From Trametes villosa (Eukaryota > Basidiomycota > Agaricomycetes > Polyporales > Polyporaceae), in contig PUDQ02000003.1 in assembly GCA_002964805.2 (NCBI GenBank), forward strand, positions 930,001 through 994,000: DNA of 64,000 bases, read 5' to 3'. A model generated the notes under the pieces. The model searched no databases and was not told where the DNA came from. It saw only the letters and a list, made by a program, of their open reading frames with translations. Positions 60,037 to 64,000 of the stretch are shown piece by piece (position 1 is the stretch's first letter; every line of letters begins with the position of its first letter). The translations under genes were made by a program, and so were the position numbers.

Positions 60037-61075
60037 GTCTGCCCGCGCCTACCGTCGCTGGCAGCGGGGGTTGAGTCTGCATCGACTCTAGATGGCGTAT
60101 GCAGTATGTCTATCGGATAGCTTCGTACGAGAACGACGTTATGTACTTGGGTCCCTGAACACCGACATTGGAGATGCTACGTGTATCGTCGCTAGGAGCT
60201 AACACTTCGACAGGCTAGACACGTATCTTGAAGGTGGTACCGCACGTCGGCCACCGGAAATTCGGCGGTGTTGTGAGTCGATTAGGGGAGCTTCTGTAGT
60301 TCCCGCCTCGATCGTAGGTAGCTCCGACGTGGAGAGCGCTATGTGAAGTGCGCAAGTGTAAGCGACTAGGCGGGAGGTGAAACTCACGAATATCATTTCT
60401 CCCTCAGTGCGCAAACGAGAGGCAGGGAACGAGAAGGCGAGCGAAGGGCGCGAGCGGCGAGAAACCGTCGAGGCGCACGAGTACTATGTGGATCGAGGTG
60501 GAGGACAAACCCGTGTCCAATTCGAGGGCGAGACCTTGCCTACAAGTACATTATACGCGGCCCCACGCCCGTGCTCGCGGTCGGGGCCCTGTGCGCGTCG
60601 CAATAGCTGACAAGAAGGTTCGTACATACAATTCGGAGCCACAAGTAGACCTGATAGAAGGAGAAATGTACCCGGGACGTCGTCACTCGCGCGGCACGTC
60701 GATCTCGAAGGTATGACTCGGCGCGACGTCGACCCGGACGACGCGTCTCCGATTGACGTGTGCTCGCCGTCTCGCCTCGACAGCATGAGCTGGAGAGCGC
60801 GTCGTCGACGTCTGCAGCCTACCGTTTTCGAGACCCCCGCGCGCTGCTCGTGCCGACCGCCGATGTGCTGTAGGGAGGGGAGATGTGGTGGAATATGAGA
60901 GAGAAAACAAGCGAGGCCGAGACTTCAGTAAGGAGAATGGGGGCGGAAGCCGAGTCCGTATGAGACGAAGGTGCGTAGCCGCCAAGATGGGGATATTCGT
61001 AGCATGTTGAGTGCCGCGCCAGATGCCCGCCACCCACCGATCCCTCGACGCGCTTCGTGGCCGTCCGTGAGCGCG
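60037..61075. other. Convergent region between transporter 5 and the DUF6535 gene
   Basis: About 1 kb. Both genes end here. No supported gene or repeat. Confidence 0.45.
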
Positions 61076-63717
61076 TTATTGCCGCTGCGCGTTCCGAGCA
61101 GGCCGGGGGTATTGGAATACGGTCGTCAGACCTAGGGCAGAACGAGGTAAGATCGGGATGAAGCTCCGGGATATAGGGCATGTACATACCGTCTCACCCA
61201 CACCAGGGGTCGACAATGCTAAGGTGCTAGCGGGTGGCTGAATCGAGGCGGATGAAGACGGCTGAGTGCTATTGGCGCAAGTTTGGATCAGCATCTCGCG
61301 ACGTCGACGACGGTGCGCGCGGAGTGACGTACCTGGCATGCTCTGCCTGTAGATTGTCCCTAAATGCCTTGAGACGATCCAGTTTGGCCTGGAAGGTTTC
61401 CTTGTCACCCGCGCGATTGCGAATGACATCGAGGATCTCCTGAGGCTTTTCCTGCTGAGGTATCACGCCCTGCAGAACAGCTACGGTTTGTTCCAGTACG
61501 GATATGCGATCCTCGGAAAAGAGCACGTGGAGGGGGGCGGCACGTGGCTCTTCCGTAACGAAGTTGACGAACTCGGATAGTGAATCGCTGACAAGAGAGA
61601 CGTACGCCTGCTGGTCTAATGAAGTATCCTGGCTGACGTCCCGTAAGACGGCCATCAGGGTGTCCAGAGCGTGATTGACACCAGGGACGATCGCTTCGTG
61701 ATCTTGGGCGCTTATATTGCTGCACGGTGCCGTTTCAATTTGCCTCGCAACACAGTTCAAGAGATGGGTAACGATGCCGATGTGGCAATAAAGGTCGAGA
61801 GAGCACGCAAGGGCTCCCGGAGTCGTCTGAGGTAGCCGATGGTACAAGGCTGCAGTGACTAGTCCGACGTCAGACTCAAGCCCGTCTATGAGATTTGCCG
61901 AGTAACACTGCTCACCGTGACGTAGAGGAATATGCCCAATACGAATGTTGTGATGATTGCACCAATCCAGGAGTCTCTTCAGGATGTATAGGATGATGAA
62001 CAAGCGATCCTCCCCGAGGTTATCCGGCCCTAGTTGGATGGAAAGGGCCACCAGTATTCCCCCAACGCTGCCGCCCGCAAGTTCGACACTAGGGAGGTCT
62101 ATTGAGGAATCGGTCCACCTGAAGTGCAAGGACAGTCGAGCAAAGATCCTAGACAGCCCCTCTTCCCAAAGGCTCCAAGTCTGCTCGTCAACGTCATTGC
62201 TGCACGGACGAGACGCATACGAGCAAAGCAGCGAGTCGGCCCAGAGGTTTCGCAGAAAGACAGGCTGACCCGTCTCGGCCATTACGGCACTGTAGTAGTC
62301 GTCTCCGCCAAAATGTCTCTCCTCTACTTGGTATAACCCACGCAAGCACTGCAACACGAGCGCAGGCTCGAATTCTGAAAGGCAGATAGCGAGGCAGCGG
62401 GGATTGAGGGAGGTGTCGTAGGCGTGGATGATGGTTGTAGTATCCAGGGATGTTTTCTGTGGTGGGGTAGAGACTTCCAATTGCTCATACCCGCGCCACG
62501 TGCGCGGTTTGTCTGGGCAGACAGCCCGCATAGCTCTGTCAAGGAGTTGCAGGATATGTTCCAGTAGAGGCGTAGAGGCGGGCTGCATGTCCCAGATCCA
62601 CCACTGGAGGGGGTCTAGTAGAAGACGCCAGACCGGAGCCTTGATCAGATAGTATGTACCGTGGTGGATGGCGTAGTGCACCGCGAGGCTCTGGGGGGAG
62701 AGATATGCGCAGCCGCGCCGCATCGAAGGAAGAAGGACGGTGACTAGGGTGAAGGCGCCCAGTAGACCAGTGAATACGGATGCAACGGTCGCCACTGTTG
62801 GGTCGAGGGTCCAGAGCAGGATGAGGAGGCCCGCGAGGAACAACGCAACGGCGAGTTCCAGCAAGATAGGAATCACGTTAACAATGGTCCCAACATGCCA
62901 CTTGACGAGGCCGTTCAGGCGATACTGGCGAAGGCGGGCCATATGTCGAGAGTCCTCGGAGGAAAGGCCGCTGACATACTCGTTCAGCCACTGCCTGACG
63001 AGCATCGCGATCGTGGCAGATGAGAGACTGAGGATCAAGCTCGTGAACCACAAGGTGTTCAGCCAGACGGCGGCACGAGGGACCGGAGGGGGAGGGGCGT
63101 TGGTTTGTTCGAACGCGGGGTGAGTGGAGTTGACGAACGTCGGGGAAGAACCACTGCTGGAGAAACTGCTGAGCTGCAGGGAGATCTGCTGCAGTGCGGC
63201 GAGGGTGGGGTCTGGTGGGGCGGGATGTAGGAGGACGTATGATTGAACGTTGAACGCGGTCAGTACTGCGGAGAAAAGACCCGCCTGTCCATCGCTGTGA
63301 GATGACCGCAGCAGCGTTCGAAGCGGTGAGCGACATACGAAGACGAGGTACGTGTCAATCTCTGTGTTCCATCGCTTGATCATCTCGTCGCTGTACCGCT
63401 GCACAACCTCCCTAATCTCCTTCCATGCCGCCGCCTTTTCCTCGGGAGTGTACATTGTTTTGCGCTTTTTTAATTCTTCCTACTCCGTGCTGTAAGCTAC
63501 GATCTTTGTGCGCGGTCTGGTATACATCGTGACAAACCTCGATGGAGGGCAGTACAAACGGGAAAGATGGGGGGATCGGGTTTGGAGCAATTGGCGCGTC
63601 TGATGGCCGTTCTTCGCCTGCGGCCGCTGCTGTATCTGCGGATGGGGGAGGCTGCGCGGCTGGCGGTGTCTCAGCCGTCGGAGGGATCGCTGCCGGTTCG
63701 GTTGCGCTTTGAGACAT
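61076..63717 (-). CDS. DUF6535-type multi-pass membrane protein (basidiomycete-specific family)
   Basis: Modelled as five exons: 63538-63717, 63339-63479, 61333-63284, 61198-61268 and 61076-61131. They total 2400 nt (799 residues), in frame throughout. A Pro/Ala-rich N terminus (MSQSATEPAAIPP) leads to EIDTYLVFAGLFSAVLTAFNVQSY, the hallmark start of the DUF6535 domain. Further hydrophobic segments are LWFTSLILSLSSATIAMLV and LLELAVALFLAGLLILLW, and ADQWLNEY-like RQWLNEYVSGL lies between. A long soluble C-terminal region follows. Intron 2 is 54 nt and in frame, so reading through it adds 18 false residues (between YLVF and AGLF). The last two small exons are less certain; reading past 61333 instead gives a stop at 61269. 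Function unknown; the family is expanded in mushroom-forming fungi. Confidence 0.78.
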
Positions 63718-64000
63718 GCTGAAGACAACAGATGAGAAGTCGGGTCGGGGGAGAGGGAGAGGCGGCGATACAGGGAGAGGTTGAAGAGGCTCAGCGCACA
63801 TAAGGTTCACACCATGCAGGAAACTGTGAGGCTGCCGCACCGCGTATTACGTGCCTGTCAATGTAACTTTGACCCCCAATACAGGCGCAGCGCCAACACG
63901 CGCATACCTGCGTTGTCCGCACTCCCGTGCAATTGACACCAGGACGGTACGTATTACCACTGCGTGATCGGGTGTGAGCACAAACGCACAAGCAAGACGG

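Noticed and set aside
1..64000. CRISPR arrays, bacterial operon signals or full-length transposons
   Set aside because: The DNA is eukaryotic with spliceosomal introns; no transposase, reverse transcriptase or long terminal repeats were recognised.

Overview
The window is nuclear DNA from a basidiomycete fungus, most likely an Agaricomycete (possibly Polyporales). The genes are GC-rich and broken by many introns of about 50-60 nt with GT..AG ends and CTGAC-like branch points. The families are typical of that group: a DUF6535 membrane protein, an F-box/zinc-finger protein, a PL14-type lyase, and arrays of NmrA-like reductases and sugar transporters. All gene calls come from reading translations and joining exons by splice site and phase. 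No database search was run.

Layout. 1-5025 is gene-poor. 5026-8854 (-) is an F-box-like protein split by a 1015-nt intron that holds two 94-nt palindromic hairpins. 9358-10513 (+) is a polysaccharide lyase 14-like protein. 11031-12217 (+) is the first of four NmrA/isoflavone-reductase-like genes. 13936-17419 (+) is a neutral ceramidase. 17881-19603 (-) is a histidine-phosphatase-fold protein lacking the catalytic His. 20446-22504 (-) is an unusually short SRP72. 22975-23587 (+) is a single-pass membrane protein. 24236-32768 (+) is UTP20, whose start codon overlaps that of a small opposite-strand ORF. 33182-36060 (+) is a dynamin-like GTPase.

The right half is a transporter and small-molecule enzyme region: an MFS sugar transporter at 36323-38203 (-), a phosphatidylserine-decarboxylase-family enzyme at 39108-40766 (-), three more NmrA-like genes (41613-42786 +, 44439-45605 -, 47222-48418 -), a tandem array of four MFS sugar transporters (50378-60036, all +), and a DUF6535 membrane protein at 61076-63717 (-).

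The strongest new observation is that all four NmrA-like genes, one of them about 30 kb from the rest, carry the same promoter module: a CCG-N4-CGG site (N4 = ATAC, ATAC, AGAC, CGAC) placed 13 or 14 nt before a TATA box. CCG-N4-CGG is a typical Zn2Cys6 transcription-factor target, so these paralogues look like a co-regulated set. Housekeeping genes (UTP20, SRP72) sit between these accessory families.
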